From NCBI GenBank assembly GCA_030684575.1, contig JAUXVD010000008.1, forward strand, positions 974,216-1,038,215: DNA of 64,000 nt, read 5' to 3'. Each line of letters begins with the position of its first letter. The stretch's first letter is position 1. This stretch comes from Nitrospirota bacterium. Its GTDB lineage: Bacteria; Nitrospirota; Nitrospiria; Nitrospirales; Nitrospiraceae. The notes beneath the pieces were generated by a model. That model saw only the letters and a program-made list of their open reading frames with translations. It was not told the DNA's origin and made no database searches. This document shows, piece after piece, positions 1-7,902 of the stretch. Made by a program: the position numbers and the translations under genes.

Positions 1-1218
1 AAAGAAAAGCGGGAAGTATTTGAACTGGTGCGGGGCGAGTCGAAGCGCGGCCAAGTCCTGAGCGAACTCGACAGCGACAGCATCAATCAAGTGCTGGCAG
101 ACCTTCTGCATTCGGATATCGCCTGGCTGATTAAAGATCTTGGTCCTGACGACGTGGCCTACATCCTCGGTGTGTTGCCGGAGGAACGAGCCACCGAGAT
201 TCTTTCGCTCATGCGGACGGAGGACTCCACGGAAGTCGCCGACCTGCTGAAGTATCCGAAGGATACGGCCGGCGGCATCATGACGACGGAGTTTTTCGCA
301 CTCCCGGAAGATGCCACGGCACAAGATGCCATCCGCCGTCTCCAGCTGGCGACGGACGCGGAGATGGTGTTTTATATTTACGTGACCGACAAAGATGAGC
401 ATTTGGTCGGCGTGCTTTCGCTGCGACAGTTGTTGACGGTTCCTCCCACGACGCCGCTGAAAAACATTGCCACACGTGACGTGATCAGTGTGACGGTCGA
501 CATGGACCAGGAGGAAGTCGCCCGCCAGGTGGCGAGTTATAACTTGCTCGCGATCCCAGTCATCGACAAAGACAATACATTGGTTGGCATTATCACGGTC
601 GACGACGTCGTGGACGTGATCCGGGAAGAAGCAACCGAAGACATGCTGAAGATGGCCGGCGCGATCGAGGAGGATTCGGTCTCAAAGTCTTCCAGCTTCG
701 CATCTGCGAAACATAGGCTCCCGTGGCTCTTTACGAATCTGGTCGGCAGTCTATTTTCTGGGGCAATTCTGTGGGAGTTCAGGTATACGATTCAGGAAGT
801 GGTGGCCATCGTCAGTTTTATTCCGGTCATCGCCGCCATGGGTGGAAACGTCGGACTCCAGTCCTCGACCCTCATCATTCGTGGATTGGCAACCGGGCTG
901 ATCGCGCTGACGGATGTGCGCACCGTATTTATCAGGGAAATCAAGGTTGGACTCTTGATGGGACTCGCCTGCGGCGTGATGCTGACGATCGTGGGGTGGA
1001 TTTGGCATCAGGCATTTCTGGGTATGGTCGTCGGCGTGTCGCTGATTATCGCGTTCATGGTCTCGACGAGTATGGCGACGTTCATGCCGATTCTGTTGAA
1101 GCGTATGGGGGTGGATCCTGCCGTGGCGGCCGGACCATTTGTGACGACAGCGAATGACATCACGGGCATTACCATCTATCTCTCTCTAGCCACGATGTTT
1201 ATGGAACACCTTCGCTAA
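1..1218 (+). CDS. mgtE: Magnesium transporter MgtE, 5'-truncated by the window edge
   Basis: Inner-membrane Mg2+ channel/transporter. The reading frame is open from base 1, so the true start lies upstream; a GTG at 28 is probably internal. In order: end of the cytoplasmic MgtE N domain, two CBS domains (about residues 85-200 counted from base 28), then a membrane domain of about five helices starting near LPWLFTNLVG. The family pore signature is clear: FIPVIAAMGGNVGLQSS and, near the C terminus, DPAVAAGPFVTTANDITG. MgtE is normally about 450 residues; about 405 are visible. Known for the family: the N and CBS domains sense Mg2+ and gate the pore. It is followed by recO after 61 bases. Confidence 0.93.
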   Translation, partial: KEKREVFELVRGESKRGQVLSELDSDSINQVLADLLHSDIAWLIKDLGPDDVAYILGVLPEERATEILSLMRTEDSTEVADLLKYPKDTAGGIMTTEFFALPEDATAQDAIRRLQLATDAEMVFYIYVTDKDEHLVGVLSLRQLLTVPPTTPLKNIATRDVISVTVDMDQEEVARQVASYNLLAIPVIDKDNTLVGIITVDDVVDVIREEATEDMLKMAGAIEEDSVSKSSSFASAKHRLPWLFTNLVGSLFSGAILWEFRYTIQEVVAIVSFIPVIAAMGGNVGLQSSTLIIRGLATGLIALTDVRTVFIREIKVGLLMGLACGVMLTIVGWIWHQAFLGMVVGVSLIIAFMVSTSMATFMPILLKRMGVDPAVAAGPFVTTANDITGITIYLSLATMFMEHLR

Positions 1219-1279
1219 TGGGACTGACCATGCGGTCTTGCCGCCAGGCTGGTTTTTTATCGCAACGGGTGTCATCCCT

Positions 1280-2032
1280 ATGCCGCTGATCAAGACGGCG
1301 GCCATCACGCTGAATAGTCGGAAGTGGGGCGATGCAGATCGGATCGTGACGTTCTATACCAAGGAGATGGGGAAGGTTCGCGGGGTGGCGCGGGGGGCTC
1401 GTCGGATGAAGAGCCGGCTCGGCGCATCGCTAGAGCCGCTCACTATCTGCCATCTGAACCTGTTCGAAAAGTCCGGTGATTCTCTCTTTCGAATTTCTCA
1501 AGTCGATCTCGTAGAGCCGTTCATGAGATTTCGAGAAGACCTGACGCTCATGACCGCTGCCGCCAGGATGGTCAATGTGGTCAGTGCTGTGACACCGGAT
1601 GGGGATCCTGATCTGCCGCTCTTCGAGACACTCGAGCAGGGGCTGCGCGCCTTAGTTGCGAGCCAGGATCCGGCGTTGACCGCGCTATTGTTTCAGATTC
1701 GTCTGCTGGGCCTTATTGGATTTCGTCCTGAGACCAATCATTGCACGGCGTGCGGAAAGGGCCGGTTAGTGGGAGAACCTCAGTTCTCGCCTCTCTCAGG
1801 GGGCCTGGTGTGCGTAGTTTGTGCTGCACGACAGACCTTCCGCTGTTTGCCGCTCTCGCGAGGGAGTTTGGCTTTTCTGCATCAGGCGTTGCGACTTGCA
1901 CCTGCAATGGTCGATCGCTTGAGGGCCGCAGGGCAAGTCAGGTATGAGGTGGAGCGAGCGGTCGAAGGCTATGTTACAGTCGTGGCAGGGAGACAACTGC
2001 CTCCCGTGAATTTCTTGTCGTATCCGTCATGA
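1280..2032 (+). CDS. recO: DNA repair protein RecO
   Basis: Recombination mediator of the RecFOR pathway, which helps load RecA on SSB-coated single-stranded DNA. 250 residues, a usual size. The N-terminal OB fold starts with the characteristic MPLIKTAAITLNSRKWGDAD, which is why the ATG at 1280 is chosen over an in-frame TTG at 1238. Four cysteines at about 155, 158, 178 and 181 (CTAC...CVVC) form the zinc-binding knuckle found in many RecO proteins. Stands between mgtE and a DUF971 gene on the same strand; no link to the polysaccharide locus. Confidence 0.93.
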   Translation: MPLIKTAAITLNSRKWGDADRIVTFYTKEMGKVRGVARGARRMKSRLGASLEPLTICHLNLFEKSGDSLFRISQVDLVEPFMRFREDLTLMTAAARMVNVVSAVTPDGDPDLPLFETLEQGLRALVASQDPALTALLFQIRLLGLIGFRPETNHCTACGKGRLVGEPQFSPLSGGLVCVVCAARQTFRCLPLSRGSLAFLHQALRLAPAMVDRLRAAGQVRYEVERAVEGYVTVVAGRQLPPVNFLSYPS

Positions 2033-2072
2033 ACTTGACCCGCTGATTCATTGTGAAAGGGAGTTGCCTGTC

Positions 2073-2429
2073 ATGACAGAGGTCTTGTGTGAACCGAAAG
2101 ACATGGCCTGGGTCGAGAAGGGTGTGTTGGGCATCGAATGGAGCGACGGGCACAAGGCTGTCTACCCCGTTCGGTATCTCCGCCAGCAATGTCCCTGTGC
2201 CGCTTGTGTCGACGAGTGGTCTGGAGTCCGCCGTTTGCAGCCGGACGATGTCCCCATCGTCATCATGTTGCAGGATGTGCAGCCGGTCGGACGGTATGCG
2301 CTGCAATTTACGTGGAGCGACGGTCACGACACAGGGATTTACTCCTATGCCCTCCTTCGGCGGCTGTGCCAGTGCGATATCTGTCAGCCTGTGAAGCCGA
2401 GTGAACCGAGGAGCCGACGTCTGCTGTGA
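2073..2429 (+). CDS. DUF971 (GBBH-like N-terminal domain) protein
   Basis: Small 118-residue protein of the DUF971 family, whose fold is the N-terminal domain of gamma-butyrobetaine hydroxylase. Visible features are two copies of a WSDGH segment (residues about 23 and 78) and two cysteine clusters: C40, C42, C45 (CPCAAC) and C99, C101, C104 (CQCDIC), which suggest metal or Fe-S binding. The ATG at 2073 is preceded by an AAAGGGAG ribosome site; an in-frame TTG at 2064 is less likely. Its stop overlaps the GTG start of the next gene. The molecular role of stand-alone DUF971 proteins is not established. Confidence 0.8.
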   Translation: MTEVLCEPKDMAWVEKGVLGIEWSDGHKAVYPVRYLRQQCPCAACVDEWSGVRRLQPDDVPIVIMLQDVQPVGRYALQFTWSDGHDTGIYSYALLRRLCQCDICQPVKPSEPRSRRLL

Positions 2430-2947
2430 GAGACTATACTGGTATCAATGCCACTTCTTGTGGTGTTCCTCGGTTCCTGAACCTCAATGGTCTGAGACTC
2501 TCGAACTGGGCCGTGGTGGCGTTGGTGGTCGCTCTTGGATCGGCATTTGGCTGCAGCGGGATGCCGTCGTTGGAAGAACAAGAGCGCCATGTGCGAGAGA
2601 ACGAGTTGGTGCTCCATCAGTTGACCCCGCGCGCGTTTGTCGGGGCATGGGGCGCACCGACGTATCAGCATGCTGAGTTCATGCAGTTCTTCGGTATGAA
2701 TGATGATTCGCTTATGCCACGGTCGAGATTGGCGAGTGGAGAACCGCCACGAGGGTGGGAGGTTGATATTGAAGCCGGCGATGCGCTGTTTCTAGCTTAT
2801 CCCGATCGCGGGTGGCTGGTGGTGTTTCTTGAGGAACGGCTTGTTTATCGCGAAGCGCTGACCGCGGCGCAGCTCCATACCTTGGGTCGTAGTTGGCAGC
2901 ATGAAGATAAGTTTCGCTCCAGATTTGAAGTGCCAACTGCTCCATAA
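2426..2947 (+). CDS. Predicted lipoprotein of unknown function
   Basis: 173 residues. After a long polar N terminus there is a hydrophobic segment (WAVVALVVALGSAF) ending in a lipobox-like AFGC at about residues 40-43, so the product is probably an outer- or inner-membrane lipoprotein. The rest is soluble with a pattern resembling small outer-membrane assembly lipoproteins (GAWGAPTYQHAE early, then a beta-rich stretch), but I do not recognise a family. The GTG start at 2426 overlaps the TGA of the DUF971 gene (GTGA), which implies translational coupling. No ATG is available in frame upstream of the signal. Confidence 0.65.
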   Translation: MRDYTGINATSCGVPRFLNLNGLRLSNWAVVALVVALGSAFGCSGMPSLEEQERHVRENELVLHQLTPRAFVGAWGAPTYQHAEFMQFFGMNDDSLMPRSRLASGEPPRGWEVDIEAGDALFLAYPDRGWLVVFLEERLVYREALTAAQLHTLGRSWQHEDKFRSRFEVPTAP

Positions 2948-2953
2948 ATATCT

Positions 2954-4462
2954 GTGTCCTGTGGGCCTCCCGTGACCAAGTATCCATTGAATCTCCTCAT
3001 GGTTTCCTCAGAAGCGGTTCCCTATGCCAAGACCGGCGGGCTTGCTGATGTCGCTGGCGCGTTGCCTCTTGAGTTGGCAAAGCTCGGGCATGACGTCATC
3101 CTCTTACTCCCCCACTATCGTTGCCTGAATGAGTCAGGGCGATCCTTCCGTCCGGTCTGTCGCCTCCAAGTGCCGACTCCTCAGGGGCCTGTCGACACGC
3201 TGATCGAAGAAGATGTCATTTCCGTCGGTAGCGAAGGTCGCCACGTCCGTGTATGGACAGTCCGAAACGAGGCCTTCTTTGATCGGCCCGGGTTGTACGG
3301 AGATCGCGGCGCTGATTATCAGGATAATCTCGACCGGTTTGCATTTTTCTGCCGCGTAACGATTGAGGTGATCGCCTATCAGCACATTGTGAACCAATGG
3401 AAGACCCATCTCCTCCATCTGCACGATTGGCAATCGGCGTTGTGTGCAGTCTACCTCAAGACCATGGGGCAAGACCGGCCGGAGATTCAGGGTGTGTGCA
3501 CTGTACTGACGCTCCACAATGTAGGGTATCAAGGGGTGTTCCCTGGAGTGCAATTCGAGAAAACCGGGCTACCGCAGTTGCTGTTTACGCCTGCGGGGCT
3601 TGAGTACTACGGTTCCGTGAATTTGCTCAAGGGGGGAATCGTCTTTGCCGATTTTGTGACGACTGTGAGCCCGACCTATGCGCGAGAAATTCTCACGCCC
3701 GAATGTGGCTTTGGGCTGGAGGGTGTATTGCACAACCGTGCGGACCAACTCTTGGGCATCTTGAACGGGATCGACATCGATCGATGGAACCCAGAAACTG
3801 ATCCCTACCTTCCAGCAAATTACTCAGTGACCGATCGCTCGGGGAAGTTGCTCTGTAAAAAGGCGCTCCAACAAGAGTTCCATCTTCCTGAAACATCGGT
3901 TCCGTTGCTTGGCGTGATTGCACGGCTGACGTCGCAGAAGGGGCTAGATCTTGTGGCGGCCATCATTCCACAATTAATGGCGATGGATTTGCAATTGGTG
4001 GTCTTGGGAACAGGCGAGCCGGAGCTGGAAGCTATATTTCAGGCGCTTCAGGTGCGCTATCCGCGTCGCATGGGACTTCGTCTTGGCTTTGATGAAGGTC
4101 TTGCGCATCGCATCGAAGGTGGGGCAGATGTATTTGTGATGCCTTCACGCTATGAGCCTTGCGGATTGAGTCAGCTCTATAGTCTCCGTTACGGAACTGT
4201 TCCTGTTGTGAGAAAGACGGGTGGGTTGGCAGATACGGTCGTGCCATTGACCGTCCAGGCTCAGCAGGCTGGGCAGGCAACAGGGTTTCACGTTGAAGAG
4301 GATACGGCAAGCGCTCTTCTGTCAGTATTGAGTCGAACTGTGGCGATGTATCAGGATCGATCGATGTGGGAGCATTTAGTTAAGGCAGGGATGAGCACGG
4401 ATGTGTCCTGGGCTCGTTCGGCGAACGCCTACGATCACCTGTTTGTGTCGCTGGTTAAATAG
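2954..4462 (+). CDS. glgA: Glycogen synthase (ADP-glucose, GT5)
   Basis: Transfers glucose from ADP-glucose to the growing alpha-1,4-glucan in glycogen synthesis. About 500 residues, standard for bacterial GlgA. Family hallmarks: the ADP-glucose-binding KTGGLADVAGALP near the N terminus; the LHDWQSAL segment; and the C-terminal GT-B nucleotide site with SRYEPCGLSQLYSLRYGT and the RKTGGLADTV loop. The start is uncertain: GTG at 2954 or GTG at 2972; neither has a good ribosome site, and the first conserved strand (LNLLMVSSEA) allows both. It ends convergently with the minus-strand gene at 4513, with about 50 bases between. No other glycogen gene is present nearby. Confidence 0.95.
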   Translation: MSCGPPVTKYPLNLLMVSSEAVPYAKTGGLADVAGALPLELAKLGHDVILLLPHYRCLNESGRSFRPVCRLQVPTPQGPVDTLIEEDVISVGSEGRHVRVWTVRNEAFFDRPGLYGDRGADYQDNLDRFAFFCRVTIEVIAYQHIVNQWKTHLLHLHDWQSALCAVYLKTMGQDRPEIQGVCTVLTLHNVGYQGVFPGVQFEKTGLPQLLFTPAGLEYYGSVNLLKGGIVFADFVTTVSPTYAREILTPECGFGLEGVLHNRADQLLGILNGIDIDRWNPETDPYLPANYSVTDRSGKLLCKKALQQEFHLPETSVPLLGVIARLTSQKGLDLVAAIIPQLMAMDLQLVVLGTGEPELEAIFQALQVRYPRRMGLRLGFDEGLAHRIEGGADVFVMPSRYEPCGLSQLYSLRYGTVPVVRKTGGLADTVVPLTVQAQQAGQATGFHVEEDTASALLSVLSRTVAMYQDRSMWEHLVKAGMSTDVSWARSANAYDHLFVSLVK

Positions 4463-4512
4463 GGCCTCCGCTGGGGCGTAGGGGAGAATAGCTAGCACCG
4501 CGAGTGAATCGA

Positions 4513-5001
4513 CTAGGGAAGGTTGAGTGTAACCTCAACGATGTTCGTCTCAAGCTCAGAAAGCAAGGTCTTCGCCTGCAGGGTGTAGTAGGCATACTCA
4601 GTTTGGGGCTGGTAGCTCAGGACAGTCCTGAGAAGGTCTTTGGCGACATCAAGCTTTCCTGCCTCCATGGCAGCAGAGCCGGCCCGTAAAGAGCAGGCTG
4701 CAGCCATTGCTTTTACATCTACCGCAAATCTGGCCGCAGGGGTCGAGACCAACTTCTCAAGTTTCACTGGTAGGGGAAGAACGAAAGATTCCTGAGCTAG
4801 CGAATGGTTCGCCGCGCTTGTTAATGCGAGCGCATCCTCTCTCAATTGGTCGATGCCGGTGCCGGTTTGGCAACGGGAGTAGGTGCCCCAAAGGCTCATG
4901 AAGCTTCCGTTATCGATGACGGCTGTTTTTACCGGTTGGCCAGTCTGACAGCCGGCTACTACGATTAAGAGGCTTATGAGTATGAGCTGAGTCGTTTTCA
5001 T
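4513..5001 (-). CDS. Small predicted lipoprotein with TPR-like helices
   Basis: 162 residues on the minus strand. A textbook lipoprotein signal is visible: KTTQLILISLLIVVAGC with lipobox VAGC, so acylation is expected at Cys18. The mature part is helical and ends with a segment (AAMEAGKLDVAKDLLRTVLS) that reads like one tetratricopeptide helix pair. A ribosome site AGGGG lies just before the ATG. No family name is assigned. It lies head-to-tail with the LuxR regulator gene and converges on glgA; whether it belongs to the polysaccharide system is unknown. Confidence 0.7.
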   Translation of the reverse strand: MKTTQLILISLLIVVAGCQTGQPVKTAVIDNGSFMSLWGTYSRCQTGTGIDQLREDALALTSAANHSLAQESFVLPLPVKLEKLVSTPAARFAVDVKAMAAACSLRAGSAAMEAGKLDVAKDLLRTVLSYQPQTEYAYYTLQAKTLLSELETNIVEVTLNLP

Positions 5002-5099
5002 GCTACCCCTGATGATTGTCCTGCTATTGAGTTGCTCTCAACCTTCTGGTATCGGAGCAATGCAATCGATAGGCCAAAAACTAACAATGTAAGGTAATG

Positions 5100-5116
5100 A
5101 TTTTATTTAATAAAAT
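5100..5116. promoter_or_regulatory. AT-rich perfect inverted repeat upstream of the 4513-5001 gene
   Basis: Two 8-base arms, ATTTTATT and AATAAAAT, are exact reverse complements separated by one T. It lies about 100 bases upstream of the minus-strand lipoprotein gene and downstream of the LuxR gene end. It could be an operator or simply AT-rich promoter DNA; there is no independent evidence for binding. Confidence 0.3.
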
Positions 5117-5189
5117 GCCATGCTCGAAATGTTCGTATGTGTTGAAGAAAGCGCACTGTGTGATTTTAGTTGCAGGTTACTGTGGCAGA

Positions 5190-5798
5190 TTATGAGTTAA
5201 AGATATGAACGAGGATACCTGTCCTGGTCGTGGAGTTCGTTTTTCTCATGATGTGTTTGATGTGTTCTTTCACTGTCTGCTCAGTAATCTGAAGCGCATT
5301 CGCGATTTCTTTATTCGTCCAGCCCTTTGCCAGGTGCTCAATGACGGATTGCTCGCGATTGGTCAATTGAAACTTTTCCTTGGCTTGATCGGTATTGAGC
5401 TGTTGTCGCCTCGCCAACTCCTCTAATGTGACCACGAGTCTCGCATATTGGACCCCACCGCGATCAGGGAGGCCAAATCCCCGCAACAGGATGGGTTGTT
5501 CAGGATTGCCTGCAACACGTTTGATTTCGAATTGTTCCCAGTCCTTTGCCTCAGTGCGAACATGGAGCGCCTTGATAATTTCCCCGCAGAGTTCTGTCAG
5601 GGCCGTAGGCAAGACTCCATGGGCAGACTTCAGGCTCCCTCCACCATGTTCGGCTGCATTGATTTGTTTTGATAGTTCCGAGGCTTGCCGATTCATATGT
5701 AGGAGTTGCATGGACGCCGAGAGGACAACAATCCCTGCGCCTGCCCGTTGATCGGCAAGAGTGTCTGTCGGGTCTACGGGCAGTGAGGAATCACTCAT
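5190..5798 (-). CDS. LuxR-family transcriptional regulator
   Basis: 202 residues. The C-terminal third is a clear LuxR/GerE helix-turn-helix: LTNREQSVIEHLAKGWTNKE, then IANALQITEQTVKEHIKHIM. The N-terminal part (about residues 20-120) looks like a PAS-type sensor (GIVVLSASMQLLHMNRQASE). No phosphoacceptor receiver domain is present, so it is not a classical response regulator. It is transcribed away from the polysaccharide locus, its 5' end facing PilZ/export genes across a 352-base gap; a role as regulator of that locus is likely by position but unproven. No purine-rich ribosome site precedes the ATG. Confidence 0.85.
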   Translation of the reverse strand: MSDSSLPVDPTDTLADQRAGAGIVVLSASMQLLHMNRQASELSKQINAAEHGGGSLKSAHGVLPTALTELCGEIIKALHVRTEAKDWEQFEIKRVAGNPEQPILLRGFGLPDRGGVQYARLVVTLEELARRQQLNTDQAKEKFQLTNREQSVIEHLAKGWTNKEIANALQITEQTVKEHIKHIMRKTNSTTRTGILVHIFNS

Positions 5799-5833
5799 GG
5801 AGGAGGGATACTTTCGCGGTTATTTCAAGAACA

Positions 5834-5862
5834 ATGCTAGACAATCCAATGCTTTCTGTTAA
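5834..5862 (-). promoter_or_regulatory. Sigma-70-like promoter for the LuxR gene
   Basis: Read on the minus strand, TTAACA (-35) and TAGCAT (-10) are separated by 17 bases. They match consensus at 5 of 6 and 4 of 6 positions and end about 35 bases before the LuxR start codon. Prediction by eye only. Confidence 0.35.
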
Positions 5863-5913
5863 GGTAGCACGTAGACATCGAGAACGTAACTATAGAGTGG
5901 AAATAGTACCTAA

Positions 5914-5923
5914 CCCTTTAGGG
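5914..5923. promoter_or_regulatory. Short palindrome in the divergent intergenic region
   Basis: CCCT-TT-AGGG, embedded in CCTAACCCTTTAGGGGG, lies between the divergent LuxR and PilZ-gene promoters. The position fits an operator for the neighbouring regulator. The arms are only four bases, so this could be chance. Confidence 0.25.
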
Positions 5924-5969
5924 GGAGTCAACACCCACCTTTGGAGAAGCGAGTCCTACATCGTCGGTA

Positions 5970-5998
5970 TTGTCCCTCACTCGATGCCTTTCTATACT
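5970..5998 (+). promoter_or_regulatory. Sigma-70-like promoter ahead of the polysaccharide locus
   Basis: TTGTCC and TATACT separated by exactly 17 bases; the -10 box matches consensus at 5 of 6 positions. Transcription would start near 6005, giving a leader of about 145 bases before the GTG at 6151. The leader contains an AAAGAGC/GCTCTTT inverted repeat (6057-6082) followed by TTTTCT, which may or may not be significant. This is the best promoter candidate seen for the long plus-strand gene run. Confidence 0.4.
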
Positions 5999-6150
5999 CT
6001 CCCTACAGAGTCAAGGCGTTCGGATAAACCATGAGGGCATCCGGCGTTGTCAGTAGAAAGAGCACGACGGGCAAGGCTCTTTTCTCGCGGGGCTGGACTC
6101 GGTGTTGGTGTGAAGATCTTTGCAGCAATTAATTTCGTAGGGGGGATACA

Positions 6151-6498
6151 GTGGGACAGAATGAGTGGGAATGGCCAATCGCGACGGATTTCCAGAAACA
6201 CCACGATCGAGCGGCGCTCTTGCGTCCTATCCCCTACGAGATGACAGCCCCGGTGAACGATCCGCTGGCGGTTGCTCACAGGGGGAAAGCGCTGTCGGTC
6301 AATATTAGCAGCGGAGGTATGCTCATTTTGATGGATCAAGCCCCAGCGATCGAACAGGTGATGAAGGTCTATGTGCCGACACCTATCACTGCGGCAGAGA
6401 CTCCGACACTCGCAGAAGTGCGGTGGACGAGGAAGTTACCGTTTGGTAAAAATAGTGGAGTGGGTCCCTATTTCGTCGGTCTCAAGTTTATGTTCTAG
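6151..6498 (+). CDS. PilZ-like domain protein
   Basis: 115 residues, essentially a single PilZ beta-barrel. Visible signature: VNISSGGML (the NxSxxG element) in the middle and VGLKFM at the end. The N-terminal arginine motif, normally RxxxR, appears degenerate: the nearest arginines are in RAALLR (four residues between). Canonical PilZ domains bind cyclic di-GMP through both motifs, so binding here is uncertain. The start is a GTG with GGGGGAT just upstream. As first gene of the export block it is a plausible c-di-GMP or protein-contact input to polysaccharide production. Confidence 0.75.
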   Translation: MGQNEWEWPIATDFQKHHDRAALLRPIPYEMTAPVNDPLAVAHRGKALSVNISSGGMLILMDQAPAIEQVMKVYVPTPITAAETPTLAEVRWTRKLPFGKNSGVGPYFVGLKFMF

Positions 6499-6582
6499 GC
6501 GAGATTGCAATGTGAGCTCGAGGGGCGGAGACCACACTGTATGCGCAGTATGATAGTGTCGATTCACTACATGAGGGCAGTG

Positions 6583-7236
6583 ATGAATATGATGATACGT
6601 AGTATTGCGATTATGGGTATTATCCTGGCGATGACAGCGGCAACGGCATTGGCACAATCGAAGCCGTCCGCAAGTAACCCACTCCAGGAGTCGGCACATG
6701 AGAAGGCGTCACTGATTGTGACGACCGATTATATCCTCGGACCGGAAGACGTATTAGAAGTTACGGTATGGCGGAACGTCGACCTTTCAAAAACGGTGAC
6801 CGTACGTCCCGATGGGAAAATTTCTCTTCCGCTTATCGGTGATGTATCTGCTGTGGGTAAAACGACGGTGCAATTGGCTGAGGATATTTCTGGTAAGTTA
6901 AAGGAATATAAGGAAAACCCCCAGGTGTCCATTCTTGTGAAAGAAGTGAATAGCTACGCGATTTATGTGCTCGGAGAAGTGGCACACCCGGGAAAGTTTC
7001 CGCTGAAGAGTAAGACTACCTTGTTACAGGCCGTCACAGTTTCCGGAGGTTTTACAGCTACAGCAGCGAGAAATAAGATCGTCGTGTTTCGCTTTGCCAA
7101 GGATGGCGCGAGCCAAATTAAGATAAAGGCAAGCTATGATGACATCGTGTTGAGAGATGGGTCGAATCAAAATATTGAGTTGAAACCGGGTGATCAAATT
7201 GTTGTGCCGTCAGAGACAATGGTGCTCGTGCCATGA
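6583..7236 (+). CDS. Periplasmic polysaccharide export protein (short Wza/SLBB type), secreted form
   Basis: About 217 residues. Starts at the ATG with GAGGG five bases upstream; an upstream TTG at 6505 is unlikely. A signal peptide ends ATALAQS and lacks a lipobox cysteine. Then a Poly_export domain (YILGPEDVLEVTVWRNVDLS, VRPDGKISLPLIGDV) and one SLBB domain (YVLGEVAHPGKFPLK). Family role: periplasmic/outer-membrane part of the Wza-type export channel. It is much shorter than Wza (about 380) and lacks the C-terminal amphipathic helix that crosses the outer membrane in Wza. The next gene is a close paralogue. Confidence 0.9.
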   Translation: MNMMIRSIAIMGIILAMTAATALAQSKPSASNPLQESAHEKASLIVTTDYILGPEDVLEVTVWRNVDLSKTVTVRPDGKISLPLIGDVSAVGKTTVQLAEDISGKLKEYKENPQVSILVKEVNSYAIYVLGEVAHPGKFPLKSKTTLLQAVTVSGGFTATAARNKIVVFRFAKDGASQIKIKASYDDIVLRDGSNQNIELKPGDQIVVPSETMVLVP

Positions 7237-7253
7237 TGTGCAGGAGGGGCGGA

Positions 7254-7889
7254 ATGATATCTGCTATGTGCATTGATTTGATGAGAAAGACTCTTTGCGT
7301 GTGTGTGATGGTGGGAGTTTCGCTCCTGCTTGTGGTTGCTTGTGTGGGAATCCCTAAAGAAGCGTTAGACGAAGTCAGTCGGCCTCTCCCGAAGGATTTC
7401 CTCCTCGGACCTGAAGATGTTGTGGAGGTAATGGTGTGGAGAAATCAGGATTTGTCTCGTACGGTAGTGGTACGGCCAGATGGAATGATTTCTCTCCCTC
7501 TAATTGGAGATGTGCAAGCAAGCGGTCTGACAGCATCGGGAGTGAGTGAAAAGATATCTAAGCGATTATCAGAATACAAAGAAAACCCGTCCGTATCTGT
7601 CAGCGTGAAGGAAATTAATAGTTACTATATTTATGTTGTGGGGGAATTCGTACATCCAGGAAAGTATCCGCTGAAATCTTATACCACGGTTCTGCAGGCA
7701 GTGTCGTTAGCCGGAGGGTTCACTCAATATGCTTCGAAGAATCGAATGGCAGTTATGCGGACCATTCGTACTGGAGCAGTGGATGAACGGCATGTACGCA
7801 TTCCTGTTCGCTATGATGATTTGGTAATGGGAAAAGGGGAGGTCGGAAATTTCAGGCTTTTGACAGGGGATACCATTGTTGTGCCCTAA
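7254..7889 (+). CDS. Polysaccharide export lipoprotein (short Wza/SLBB type)
   Basis: About 211 residues. The ATG at 7254 has an AGGAGGGG ribosome site; an ATG at 7233 overlapping the previous stop is the alternative. The signal segment ends in a lipobox (LVVAC), so this copy is lipid-anchored, unlike its neighbour. Domains and sequence track the upstream protein closely: FLLGPEDVVEVMVWRNQDLS, VRPDGMISLPLIGDV and YVVGEFVHPGKYPLK. The pair clearly arose by tandem duplication. The likely role is an export channel subunit working with the Wzc-like protein and the beta-barrel encoded next. Confidence 0.9.
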   Translation: MISAMCIDLMRKTLCVCVMVGVSLLLVVACVGIPKEALDEVSRPLPKDFLLGPEDVVEVMVWRNQDLSRTVVVRPDGMISLPLIGDVQASGLTASGVSEKISKRLSEYKENPSVSVSVKEINSYYIYVVGEFVHPGKYPLKSYTTVLQAVSLAGGFTQYASKNRMAVMRTIRTGAVDERHVRIPVRYDDLVMGKGEVGNFRLLTGDTIVVP

Positions 7890-7902
7890 GGTCTTTGCAT
7901 CC

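Noticed and set aside
6057..6082. AAAGAGC/GCTCTTT hairpin as an attenuator or c-di-GMP riboswitch
   Set aside because: Only seven base pairs with a 12-base loop; conserved GEMM riboswitch elements are not seen, and the downstream T-run is short.
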